Assembly (NCBI GenBank): GCA_029747015.1
Contig: JAKOGI010000081.1
Location: 390,001-454,000 of the forward strand
DNA: 64,000 bases
Source of the DNA: Carnegiea gigantea
Lineage: Eukaryota > Streptophyta > Magnoliopsida > Caryophyllales > Cactaceae
Reading direction: 5' to 3'
How positions within the stretch are numbered: position 1 is the stretch's first letter; the number at the start of each line of letters is the position of its first letter. A program made the translations under genes and the position numbers. Below the pieces are notes generated by a model. That model was not told where the DNA came from. It worked only from the letters and a program-made list of their open reading frames with translations, and searched no databases. Below, piece by piece: positions 43,378 through 54,186 of this stretch.

Positions 43378-46300
43378 GTGAAAATCTTGTATTGAAATGC
43401 TTAAGGTGCCACAAAGTCTCGATTACAACTAGAAGTGAGATTTATCAATTGCACAACTGCACCAGATTTGTTAATTCTTACTGAGACGGTGGTTAACCCA
43501 ACTAATACTGATTTAATAATCGAAAAGCTAGGCTATGATCATTATGAAATAGTTCCTATTGTTAACCGTGTGGGAGGTATCTGGGTCTTTTAGAACTCTC
43601 CCAACGTTGATGTCTCCATAGGGCTATTTATTCTTATGTCCTCAACAAAAAGTAATTCCCATCACTGTGTATTATCCGTAATCTATGTTTGACACATAAA
43701 CATGAAAAGAATGGCTTTTGGCAGTACCTAAATTATCTTAACGACGCAATCACTCTACCTTTGCACATGGTAGGTGGTTTTAATGGAAATACACCCCACA
43801 GACAAAATTCGAAGGACGAACATATTTCTTTATATTACAACAAGAGTCTTGACTCAGTTGTCCTGGGACATATTTTGACCTGGGAAAATGTCTTTCGAGG
43901 ACAACTCACTGGTGAAACATTGGATATAGTCATATTTAGGGAGGATTGTGTATAATTATCCAATATTTTTATGTGATTAGCGATGGACCATTTATGTGCT
44001 CTAATCATGCTTATCTCTTACCGAATACAAAACTAACGCATCCTCCTAGATGAGACACTAACTTTAAATACTAACACTCTTGGGCACAATACCAAGAAAT
44101 GCATATTGTCGTTGAAAAGAATTAGAAAACAGGAATTCAAGGCTCTACAATGCAGTGAGTAGCACAAAAGCTCAAAAAAATCAGACTTGATTAAAATCAC
44201 GGAGCATAATTACCTTTGGTAATTTTAAAAAGAAACTTGAAAGGAATCTTAAAGAGCTTATCCATGTGCAAAATAATTGATACATAGCCCTAATAGTGCT
44301 CGGTTGAACAATTGGCACTACAGACTAATCAAGTAAAGGGAGAAACTGCATCTCTTCAATCAAAAATATTCGGGTCAAATCGCAATGAAAGAATGGTTAA
44401 TCAATGGGGATGCAAATTCCCCCGTTACTTCCACCATATCATAAAGCCCTAAAATGCCAGATGCAAAGTTACTAGAATAAAAATGCTTCGGGAGTATGGG
44501 TTGATGAATCTACTTATGTCAAAAGCATGTTTGTAAATGATTTTATTACTAGATTCGAAACAACTTCATCTAATATAGCCAATATTGATAAAAATTTGCT
44601 AAAACTGGTAACATAATATAGTAAGATAATGAAATGGTAACAAGGCCTATACAAGAGGCCGAAATAAAGGACACCATTTTCCAAATTGATATGTACAAAG
44701 CACTAGGTTCTGGTGGCTTCAGAGCATCTTTTTAAAGCCTATTGGCACATCATCCACCCAGAAGTTTGTGATGCTATTAGATCATTTTTCAAGAATGAAG
44801 CTTCTTAAGCAGATTAATCATATGCTCATTGCATTAATTCCTAAAGTAAGCAACCTAGCAATGCCTAGTCAATTTCAACCAATTAACCTATGCAACAGTC
44901 TTTATAACATCTCAAAAATTTTAGTTACTAAGTTGAGGTTGATCTTGGGTAAAATCATCATCCCTGTTCAAAGTGCATTAGTGCCTAACCACTCTATTCG
45001 TGATGATTGTCTCCTTACACATGAAATCATGAATAAGTTCAGAAATATGGAAGGTAAAAGTTCTTGGTAAGCACTTAAGCTTGATATGAAAAAGACTTGT
45101 GATAGAGTTGAATAGGACCTTCTTTTCTGTGTATTATAGGATTTGAGTTTCCATTTTAATGGGTGGATTGGATCAAAGATTGCACCATAACGTTCTCTTA
45201 CTATGTAGTCATCAATGATGATGTGGGTGGTTTTTAAAGGCATCATGAGGCATCCAACGAAGAGACCCCTTCTCCCCATATTTATTTATTATTTGTATTA
45301 GGGATATACCCTCACGATGTAAGGGTGTGATTTAAATAATTTTTAATATATTACTAAGAGAATATATTTTTTTATAAAGAAAGAAAATAATAAATTGATG
45401 TATTATATTATTATATTGATAAAAAAGTGAACTGAGTTTTTTTTTATTTTTTTCCTACTAATAACATACATTTTTATTCTTATATCTAACTCATATTTTT
45501 TATTGTTTTTGCATCATTAAATCATATATATTCTATGATTAAATTTTATGACTAAATAATAGGAAGCTATGTGAGAAGTTACCTTATTACATAGAATTAT
45601 ATTGTATTAAATTTACATCCATTCTACATAACCTTTTCTTTTTTATTTCAAATATTATGTAGCATCCTGTGTTGCATTAAAGTATCTCACGTGACTATTC
45701 TCTAATATATGGCATCCTGCATGGCAAGTTTAAGTGTCGCTTATACATGAGTTCAATCCAACTTTTTGTGTGTGTGAGGTTGTAACTAGGGCCTTTTGAA
45801 AGACAATCTCCAAAAAGAAATATGGAATTGATATTAAAATTTCTCTCAAGACCAATAAAATTCCCTGTTTACTTTTCGCAGATAACAACTTTTTGTTTTG
45901 CAGACCTGCTTTAAAATCCTAGTAGAAACTTAATGTAGTGCTAAATAAGTCATGTCTCAATTTTGGTCAACTTATTAACTTTCATAAACCATTTTTTTAA
46001 GGCTCCGTTTGGACCTTGGGAAATTTGGTGGAAAGAAAAATTTTTAGGAAAGTAACTTTTTTTTCTTGTATTTGGTTTAGATAAAATCACAAAGAAAAAA
46101 ATATGGAGGATAATTAGGTGAAAAAATTGTAGTTACAAGTTATAAAATTTTCCTTATAAAATTGTGATGAAAGTTTGGAAAAAGTTCCGAAAAGAATCTC
46201 CAACCTCCTCTAGTCTCGCATTGCTTATATGATATCAACATGATTCAAACAATTCATCAACATTCAAATTTCTCATCCAAATTCTTATATTTTTTTCTCA

Positions 46301-46550
46301 ATCCAAACAAGAGAAAAAAACTCACTTTCTCCCTAGTTTTTTTCCTTCACATTTTTTTCCCTTCAGTTTTTCTTTCCATGAAATTTTCTAAGAATCAAAC
46401 AGAGCCTTAAGCTTTGTCTAATAATGCAACAACATAAGAAGGACAAATTGTGTCTTCTGCATTCAATATGCTACCCACCAAGGAAATAGTGGTAAGTTCG
46501 GATGCCCAATATTAAAGGCAAACCAAAGATGGAATTCATGTTGAATCAAT
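43378..46550 (+). pseudogene. L1-type LINE remnant: endonuclease and reverse transcriptase
   Basis: The endonuclease start is readable (VKILYxNAxGA at 43378, then PDLLILTET near 43462 and a GDFN-like VGGFN near 43770). The link WLINGDANS is near 44395. RT follows: YKALGSGGF (for KAPGPDGF) near 44695, HMLIALIPK near 44820, FQPINLCNSLYNISKILV near 44872, LDMKKTCDRVE near 45080. After a gap of about 500 bp the FADD-type palm appears as LLFADNNF near 45870 and NFGQLINFHK near 45958. A 406-bp MITE then interrupts, and the reading resumes at about 46411. Stops and shifts are frequent. It is a dead element; 5' and 3' ends are not identified. Confidence 0.78.
46001..46406. mobile_element. MITE inserted in the LINE, TTAA flanks
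   Basis: 406 bp with ends GGCTCCGTTTGGACC and (inverted) GGCTCTGTTTGATTC, flanked by TTAA at 45997-46000 and 46407-46410. LINE-like reading is present on both sides. Confidence 0.75.
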
Positions 46551-48149
46551 GCCTTGTTGTGCTAGCCGCATCAAATCAACCTGCTTGATTATGAATTTTG
46601 GTGGGTGTTTCCTAAAGTATTAGGGTCGAGGAACTTTAGTGAAAATTGATTAGTTGGGTTAACTCTTCTAATCGGCTTAGTAGATTAACTATGTGAATTA
46701 ATTTGCAAGAGTTTATGGATTTATAATGTGATAATGTGAAAATTAGCCGATATGTGATTATGTGAAAGTAGCAGGGGTTAGCTACATTAGTTAGGCTACT
46801 TGAGATTGGGATAGATTGAGATTTAGCATGTTTGGTCCAAGCCTATTTGGTCAAGCAAATTGGAAGAAAAATAAAGAGCAGTAGATGCTCTTTCTGTTCA
46901 ATACCCCCAAAACCCCCTAAAACTCCCCAAAACACCCATCTGGCATCCTCCTTCGTCCCACACCACCATCTCCACTATACCCGGCAAAAACTGAGCTGAC
47001 CCAAAAGCCCGACCCGAACGCGCCCAAAAAAATTGAGATTAGAACACGATTTTTTCAACTTGAACCCGAAATAAACCGAAACCAAAAACCCCACAAATTT
47101 TTCGGTCAAACCCAACCCAAATCCAAATCCGCACCTTCCTGCTCAACGCGAATATTATATCCTTAATTTTTTTTGTTTTTCTTTAATTTCCCCCTTAACA
47201 AATAGTTTTTCATTATAATGAATCGTTTACAGATACGTTATACAATTATCGTATCCCTTCGTAAATTAAACGATGGTGTCCATTCTTTCCCAAATTCATT
47301 CCCATAAAATAACGTCATATACAACTTACGAATGGAACAATTTTAGGAAATGTGCATAAAGTAACTATCTAATTTTAAGAAAATCAATTTAGAATAAGAC
47401 AAGTATTAAAAATATGCAAGTCATACCATTATATTCTTAGTGAAATAAATACGTCTCATCACATTTTAAACAATATTACTCTATAATAATCTAAAATTTT
47501 GATGTTATAATTAATAAATAATTGTAATATCTTGTGCATCTGTAATATTCTTTCGTTTGGTCTCATTCGAATTGCCCTCCAATTTGATATCAGTGTTGGG
47601 CAATGAGCCAATTTGTAATCATTTTAGGAACGACCCACTGACAAAGCATACTTAATTAGGCAATAGTAGGTTAATTAACAAGTTATCGAATTATTAAATG
47701 GGTTATTAACGGGTCAAACCGCTCTGACCTGTTAACACGCTTTAGATGGGTCGGCCTATAAATGATCCGATCTATTATTAATGTTTTAATATACATGCCA
47801 ACCTATCCAAACGTAGCACATTGTCTATCTGTACATAACTTTCATATATCATATTGAAAATTTTGAATATTTGTAATATTCGTTAAGAAATTACAATTAC
47901 AGTACTTGTTCATCAAATAAAGACAATTTTAAGTAATAAATATGATGAGATTTTGATTTTGACGAAAAAGAAATAATTCACTAAAAAAGTGCTCCAATAT
48001 GTTAGGTTGACCGAAAACCCGTAAAATCGAAATATATCCGCTTGTATTTTATCTAAATCTAAAATACACCTAATCTATATTTTATCCGATCCTAAATATA
48101 TCTTATTCGTATTTAATCCGCCGCCTGAATTGACACGTCTGATCTCTAT
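46551..48149. other. intergenic AT-rich spacer upstream of the CPL4-like gene
   Basis: No gene. Includes decayed CCCGACCCGAACGCG and GACCCGTTA-type TE pieces. The promoter of the downstream gene should lie in the last few hundred bases, where several AT-rich words (for example ATATTTTATCC at 48078) make a TATA choice uncertain. Confidence 0.4.
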
Positions 48150-48400
48150 TAATTGAGAGAGAGGAGGAGAATGAAACAAAGAGAGAGAGCAAAAGAGAGT
48201 GCGAGGTAGAGAGAGGAAGATGAAGAGGATCTGAGCAGACCGGCCGCAGCGGCTTGGGAAGAAGAAGGAGGGCGAGTGGCACTGTGGCAGTACCTGGGCC
48301 AAGGAGGAGGAGGAACGGCGAAGAGCAAAAAGGAGAGCAAACCGACCCCCAAATCGCCCCATTCCAACTCAAATTTTGTGTCATTTAGCGTGGAATTCAG
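48150..48400 (+). other. probable 5'-UTR exon of the CPL4-like gene
   Basis: A GA-rich, GC-richer stretch ending at a clean donor TTCAG|GTGGGT (48400/48401). It lies in the right orientation before the first coding exon, whose ATG sits directly on an acceptor, so an upstream non-coding exon is required. Two very short upstream ORFs (ATG at 48171 and 48220) are present. The start of the exon is a guess from the onset of GA-rich sequence. Minus-strand ORFs over it are shadows. Confidence 0.5.
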
Positions 48401-50241
48401 GTGGGTCGTCTTTAATTTCTAACCTACTACTAAATTTTGAAATTTTCTTTATTTAGTCATAAACATTTCGATTAAATTGGTTAGTTAGGGTTATGTGAAG
48501 AGTGGTGAATTGTAGAAAAAGAAAGTCATTTTGGGTTGAATTTGTGGTTGTTGGATGATTGATATGGAGGTTACAATTTAGGGTGGTGATTGACTGAGGT
48601 AGACCGGGGAATCGAGCCTTGATGAGCGATTGTGAAGGCTTGCTATTTTATATGTTGTATCATGATTTTGTATGTTCAAATCAAATTGTGCAACTGGGGA
48701 CAGCAGGCGAATCTCACCTCTAGGCTAGACTATGACCCTGGGAATTGGCGGGAAATGACTGGTGTGTGTGTCTATGTGTGACTGCAAGTCTGCAACTTGT
48801 GTATACCGTGGTAGAGACAGGAGGGCCTGGTGCTGGCCAGTTCAGTAACCGGTCCAATTTTTGGACTGGGGCCGTGAACCGAGCAGCAGCTTGGCCTGGT
48901 TCAACCTTAGCTGATTTTTGTGCCAGCTTCAAAATTCTACGCGTGCTATGCTTGTGTCTAATTGCAACAGCCAAACCTTTTCAAACGATTATTAGCATAC
49001 AAAAAGACATCCTTACAAATAATCTACAAACTATGAAGCTCAATCGGTGTGAACCCCTCCTTGTTTCATGCTAAATGCACCCAGCCATCACTAAGCTAGT
49101 GTTTGATATGGGTTGTTCAAGATGATGGGCTTAAAGGTTATATTCATGTTCATAAGCTACTATTCATCTCATGTAGTTGACTTTCGGTGCCGATGTGCCA
49201 ACACTTGTGAAAATAAAGCTACGAACCCTCTTACTATTTTGATAAGTTGTAAGTTGCTTAAGCTTTAAAGCTTAAAACTTGTAAAGTGTACTGAATCTTC
49301 TTTGTTTGGGTTGGCAACATGCTTCAAAGGGGTTATAGTTTTTCTAAACCACCAAAAGTGTTAACTGACTTTATTTGATTAAATCACCCCAATACCTGAA
49401 ATTGAATTACATACTCATCCTTTTGGTTTCAGCATATCTAAAATATGCTAAGAAAAGCAGGATTTGTTTTTTACATTTAGTCAATATTTGCGAATTTTCC
49501 TATGGTCGAAATTGCTATTCTTCAATCAATTTTGGGCAGTGGATGAACTATTTCATCACAGGCCTAAAAATAGATTTTGATTCAAGATATTTTTGGGTTA
49601 GGAGGATAGTGCTAACTATAGGTCGGTCCGTTGGTCCAGCCCAATGGCTTTGGCAGTCCAAAGCCATGTTAATTTGGTGGTGTTTGGCCTTCCATGGCCC
49701 CGTTCACTTCCCGGGAAGCTAATGATCCGATGGGTGCAGCCACACTAAACTTTAGGGTCACGTGATAGACGAGTTGGATGGTTTTGAATGTGAGGATGGT
49801 TTCTGCTTGAATTGTCATTAAAAGTTTTTTGACATTGGGTTAAATAAGAACCATAATGGAATTAGGCTTTAAAGTCAGTGATTTCAGCTTATTTGAAGAT
49901 GTGGGTTACCTAATTTATTAGTTAGGAACTCATTATAGGTTATGAATTTTTCGGATTATTGTTTTAGTTGTTGTCTGAAATTGGTGAGTAATCAGTCTTT
50001 GCTTGAGCTTGCCCTTGTGCTTTGCTTTTAACTGAAAATGGCTTCCTGCACACCCCCCCAGTCGTTTTGTGGGGTTTGAACAAGTTCTGATTTGGTTAGG
50101 TGTTCATCGTGTCAGTGTTCTGTTATGCTATTCAAATTGGATTTAGTAGTTCCTGGTTGTATACTCTTTTTGTTATTGATTGCACTTTGCTGTGGGGTAT
50201 GCTTTGGCCTTTGAGGAATGCCTGGTGAACTGCTTGGCATA

Positions 50242-50246
50242 CTTAC
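50242..50246. repeat. target-site duplication CTTAC (left)
   Basis: CTTAC also follows the element at 57846-57850; perfect match. Confidence 0.95.
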
Positions 50247-52024
50247 TGCTCGCACCAAAATTGAGCTATTTTTAACGTACTTTTACACTAATTTTATGCT
50301 CGTCTTAATCGTATTTTTAAGGTTTTTATTTGATTTTATTTTATTTTGCAGGTTTGAATAATTTCAGAAAAATGGCCAAAAATGCGAAAAAAATGGTGAA
50401 AAATGTCGGGAATTGAAGAACCGGGCTAAACTAAGTTGAACCAGTCCAAAATTTCACTGAACCGGCCCACTTAAAAAAAACCGGACCGGCTCACGCTGAA
50501 CCGAACCCGGTTCATTCCCTCTTCCCCGCCCTCACGTGCCTGGCGCGTGTCACCATCTAACCCCCTCCCCTTCGCACTCTTTCTCTCCTCTTTGTTAAGA
50601 AAACCGGTGCCCCAACCCAGAAAACCCGCAACTGCCATGACGCACACCAGCGCAGCATCTGCCACGACGCACACCAGCGCAGCATCATCCCCACCGTACA
50701 CGACATCTGCGAATCGAAGGGTTGAGGATTGAAGAGGGTTCGGGTATATATCAAGCTCGCAGACGCCATTGAAGGTAGCTAGGTAATTTTTAGGGTTCTA
50801 GTTTAGGTTTAATTTCGGTTTTAGGTTTAGGTTTAGTTTTAATTTCGTTTTCGTTCCCGTTATTCAAATTTCAGGGTTAATTTCGAATTAGGGTTAGGTT
50901 AGGTTTAATTTCAGCTTTAGGTTTAGTTTTAGTTTTAATTTTGTTTTCGTTTCAAGTTATTCGAAATTTAGGATTTAGTTCAAGTTAGGATTTCGAATTT
51001 TCAGTTGTTTTCAGTATTTTAACTCATGTAATTAGGCTTGAATTGCGAATTTCGAATGGGTATTCAAGTATTTTAGTTGTAGTTGCAAAAATGTTTGGGT
51101 TTATTTCAGTGATTTCACCGGTTTTCCACTCCCCTGTTTGCTCTGTTTCTGTCAATGGTGAAATCGCCATTGTTGGTTGGAGGACTGAGCTGCAAAGCGA
51201 GGAGGCCCAGTGTTTGGTAGATTTTAGTTCGTTCCCCCTCCCCTGAATCTGCCCTGTTCGTCTTGTTTCTCTGTTTGTTAATTCGAACCTGATGATGGTG
51301 AATCTGCCATTGTGAGCAAGCTTTGGAAGTTCGTGTATGGTTGTTTTCAGTTGGAGTGTTGAAGTCCATTCCTCTGTTCTGGAATTGCATCGTTGCTCGA
51401 CTCCTCTGTTTGTTCTGCTCTTGAATCCCTCACCCTTTGCTCAGGCATGAGTGTTGAATTGATTATGAATAGCTGAGATTCTGCTCTTGCTTCCAGTTTT
51501 CGTTCCCTGTAAGTGGAAGATCAATAATGGTTGATGAATGATGGTTCCCCCCCTGTTCAGTCTTTGCTTAATGTGAAACCCAGTCCTGATTGTTTTGGTA
51601 ATGTGATCGTTGTAGTTTCAGATTTTAATGGTTTCAAGTGGTTGTCTCAGTTTTGGTAATTTCATAATAATAGGGTTGATTGCTTTGATTTAGTTGTCGT
51701 TTATGTTTACTTGGTAATGTTTAACTCTTTGATTTTGGTAGCATTGAATGATTAATGGTGTTGAATGCATAGTTTCCTTAGTGTGCTTACATTTAGTCGA
51801 ATGCTTAGATTTAGTTCGTTTTAGTCATTTAACATAAGTTGAACACTTATATTTTCCTTGAACGATTTAATTTGGTTTAGTGTAGATCCCATTAGGGTAG
51901 TTAGTTAATCCACCCTTTAGTGATTTTAATCTCATCCTCGTCCCTGTGGAGACGACCCTCAAGTACTACAGCGAGAGCTGTACGCTTGCGGCACTTTTAT
52001 TTAAACTCTAAATTTTTCCAAACA
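50247..52024 (+). repeat. 5' LTR
   Basis: 1778 bp, TGCTCGCACC...CCAAACA. A TATATATC box lies at 50745-50752. It carries a short GACGCACACCAGCGCAGCAT duplication (about 50640-50690) where the other LTR has a longer CT-rich insert. Confidence 0.93.
50745..50752 (+). promoter_or_regulatory. TATA-like box in 5' LTR
   Basis: GGGTATATATCAAGC; the same word is in the 3' LTR at about 56560. It could start transcripts into the retrotransposon or, from the 3' LTR, into the host gene. Confidence 0.4.
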
Positions 52025-52030
52025 ATTTTT

Positions 52031-52050
52031 TGGCGCCGTTGCTGGGGACG
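52031..52050 (+). other. primer-binding site
   Basis: TGGCGCCGTTGCTGGGGACG, six bases after the LTR end. This TGGCGCCG...GGGGA site is common in plant Athila-type and related non-autonomous elements. Confidence 0.88.
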
Positions 52051-52428
52051 ACAGCATGAGGTTAGGTCATATTTTCATTTTCGTAGCTACTTTCTTATTT
52101 GGTGCTTTGATTTGTGTATTTCGTTATTAGTTGTGACTTGGTTTATTAGTTGTGAATTGTTTAAATGATGTGTTTTGGTCATTTCGTAACTTTATTTTGG
52201 CATCGATTCCAACTTTCCTTATTTTGGTATCAATTGTTATTTAGTTTAATCGTTTCTTCTAAATAATTCAAAAATCACAAAAAAAGGGGAAAACTTAAAA
52301 TCAAAAAACATTTGAAAAACTTGAAAACCAAAAAAAAAAATTTGAAAAGCCAAACAACCCAAAAAAAATTGAAAAATTGAAAACCCTTAAAAATTGAAAA
52401 GTTTTAAAAACTTTAAAAAAATTTCGAA

Positions 52429-53802
52429 ATGCCAGTTTTTCGTTTCCCGCAATATGAGCACGAACCTTTTTGGAGTTATCTTTCAAGGCTTAATGAATAT
52501 CGCGCTCATCTGAATTATAACTTTCAAAAATGGGAAATTTGTGAGGTCATTATTGAGGGTCTAAATATTGAGTCAAGGAGTTATATTGAATCACTCTGTC
52601 CTGGACGTTTAATAGAATTATTATCTAAAACTCAAAATGAAATTTCGGATTTCTTTGAAAAATTAGCTTGGGAAACCTACGCGTTTGAACAAGCTAATGA
52701 GACTTTTATATACCCGACTCACGGAGAGTATGATTTTCGTGCTAATTCTTACCCTTCAGATCACTTTATGAATTCCTATGACTCATATAACTCTTATTTT
52801 CCTCCTGTGTTGTGCGAGTATTATGAATCTCCTGATCATGATGCTTATACTTGTCGTTATCGTGAGTATATTGATGTTATATGTGCAAATTTTGAAAAGA
52901 AGATCAACGATAATACTGATCACATGATAGAGACTATGAAATTGAGAATTGCTGAATATTCTCAATCTTTTAACCAGAGTAGGGAGACTTCTAGTGAGAT
53001 TGATTCTAGTTTCGGATCTCCTAAACCTGATATTAGTCTCTACGAGGATTTTGAACCTTCTTATTCTGCCAGGCCTGATTTGAATGAAAACATGTCTCTG
53101 CCTAGTTTAGAACAAGAAAGTGACCTCCCTAAGTCTCTATTAGCAGACCTTACACCTTGTACTGGCTCACCCGATAATGTCATTGAAGATATTTTAGTCG
53201 ATTTACCCACCACTTTGAACAACTTTTCTGAATTAGAAATGGGTAAACAATCTGATTTGGTTAGTGAGTTAGAAATAAGCATCACACCTGAAGTTGAGCC
53301 TCATGATTTAGATGATTCTAAAGCTATTTCACTAGAGTTATGTGATGAGGCAACTGAACCCATTATTTTGGACTTTAATGATGATATTCTTTGTGCGGAA
53401 TATGAATCTTTCTCATATGAGTTTGATGTTACTGAAGGTCTTGATTTGAGTTTTCATATTGAATATGAAACATTCTCTTTTGATTCCATCATTCCTGACC
53501 TTCTATTTAAATTAGATGATAACATTATGCATATAGAATATGAATCTTTTTGTGGGTTTGATGTCGATATGAGTTTGAATGAGGATTTCCGTGCTGAATA
53601 TGAATCATTTTCTGTTGATCCTATCCAAGCTGACCTCCTTCTTGAATATTGCAATTCTCCGCTTTCCCCTCTTCTTTCTTCTTTAGACCCTCCCGAGTCT
53701 ACTTTTGTCGAATCTGAGACATTGATGCTTGATACTCATTGTTTAGATCAGATTCGTGATGATAACGACATAAATAGACTCAAAGACCCCTTTGAACTGT
53801 AG
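52429..53802 (+). CDS. gag-like protein of non-autonomous LTR element (457 aa)
   Basis: The only long intact ORF of the element, 457 residues, starting at an ATG after an A-rich leader. Residues 1-90 hold a gag-like helical part (EPFWSYLSRLNEYRA, then DFFEKLAWETYAF). Around 127-145 is CEYYESPDHDAYTCRY, a zinc-knuckle-like motif whose second Cys is Tyr. A coiled part (EKKINDNTDHMIETMKLRI) follows. The C-terminal 250 residues are acidic and include four spaced EYESFS-like repeats (EYESFSYEFDV, EYETFSFDS, EYESFCGFDV, EYESFSVDP). No protease or polymerase motif. Known for the family: similar proteins with a CxxC knuckle occur in plant repeats; a role in packaging element RNA is inferred. The stop TAG at 53800-53802 is followed by an open frame (next entry). 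Confidence 0.85.
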   Translation: MPVFRFPQYEHEPFWSYLSRLNEYRAHLNYNFQKWEICEVIIEGLNIESRSYIESLCPGRLIELLSKTQNEISDFFEKLAWETYAFEQANETFIYPTHGEYDFRANSYPSDHFMNSYDSYNSYFPPVLCEYYESPDHDAYTCRYREYIDVICANFEKKINDNTDHMIETMKLRIAEYSQSFNQSRETSSEIDSSFGSPKPDISLYEDFEPSYSARPDLNENMSLPSLEQESDLPKSLLADLTPCTGSPDNVIEDILVDLPTTLNNFSELEMGKQSDLVSELEISITPEVEPHDLDDSKAISLELCDEATEPIILDFNDDILCAEYESFSYEFDVTEGLDLSFHIEYETFSFDSIIPDLLFKLDDNIMHIEYESFCGFDVDMSLNEDFRAEYESFSVDPIQADLLLEYCNSPLSPLLSSLDPPESTFVESETLMLDTHCLDQIRDDNDINRLKDPFEL

Positions 53803-54186
53803 GACTTGAATTTAGGCTGTCACTTAAGCTTTAATTGTCAGATTTCCTTTGATTGGCCTTGTTTTGGTCCTCTCCCCTCCCCTCTTAGAGATGTGAGATT
53901 TCATTTAGATAATTCAGATTACTTTAGATGGTTTTTGCATTCATATAGTCATATCTTTATTAAACCATTGACTTGTGCATCTGATTTTACATATACACAT
54001 CTCTCTTCTGATTGGGCTACGACCTTTGATAAACTCAAGAGAGCATTGAGTTGCATTGAATTTATGCATCTTTTTTGGGCCCTTCTTCATGTTTCTAACT
54101 ATGTTCATTTTTGTGAGGATTGTGCCCGTATGTTTGATAAGCTACTACGAGCATTGGTTGGTTTTGATCTAAGTAGCTGCTTGTGA
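53803..54186 (+). CDS. in-frame continuation after the gag-like stop
   Basis: 127 codons in the same frame as the gag-like ORF, directly after its TAG and without an ATG near the start. It reads FGPLPSPLRDVRFHLDNSDY, FRWFLHSYSH, DWATTFDKLKRAL and a second FDKLLRAL near the end. The related broken element at 33210-34530 has FDKFKRAL in the same relative place, which argues this part is real protein. Either TAG is read through, or it is a recent C-to-T change of a Gln codon, or this is a second ORF. The sequence alone does not decide. Confidence 0.5.
   Translation, partial: DLNLGCHLSFNCQISFDWPCFGPLPSPLRDVRFHLDNSDYFRWFLHSYSHIFIKPLTCASDFTYTHLSSDWATTFDKLKRALSCIEFMHLFWALLHVSNYVHFCEDCARMFDKLLRALVGFDLSSCL

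Noticed and set aside
48075..48384. Three overlapping minus-strand ORFs (Ser/Leu-rich)
   Set aside because: Shadows of the GA-rich plus-strand 5'-UTR exon; low complexity and no splice or promoter support.
51043..51246. ORF repeated in both LTRs (51043-51246, 56860-57063) and the antisense partner
   Set aside because: Conserved only because the LTRs are nearly identical; substitutions are too few to test coding, and no domain is visible.
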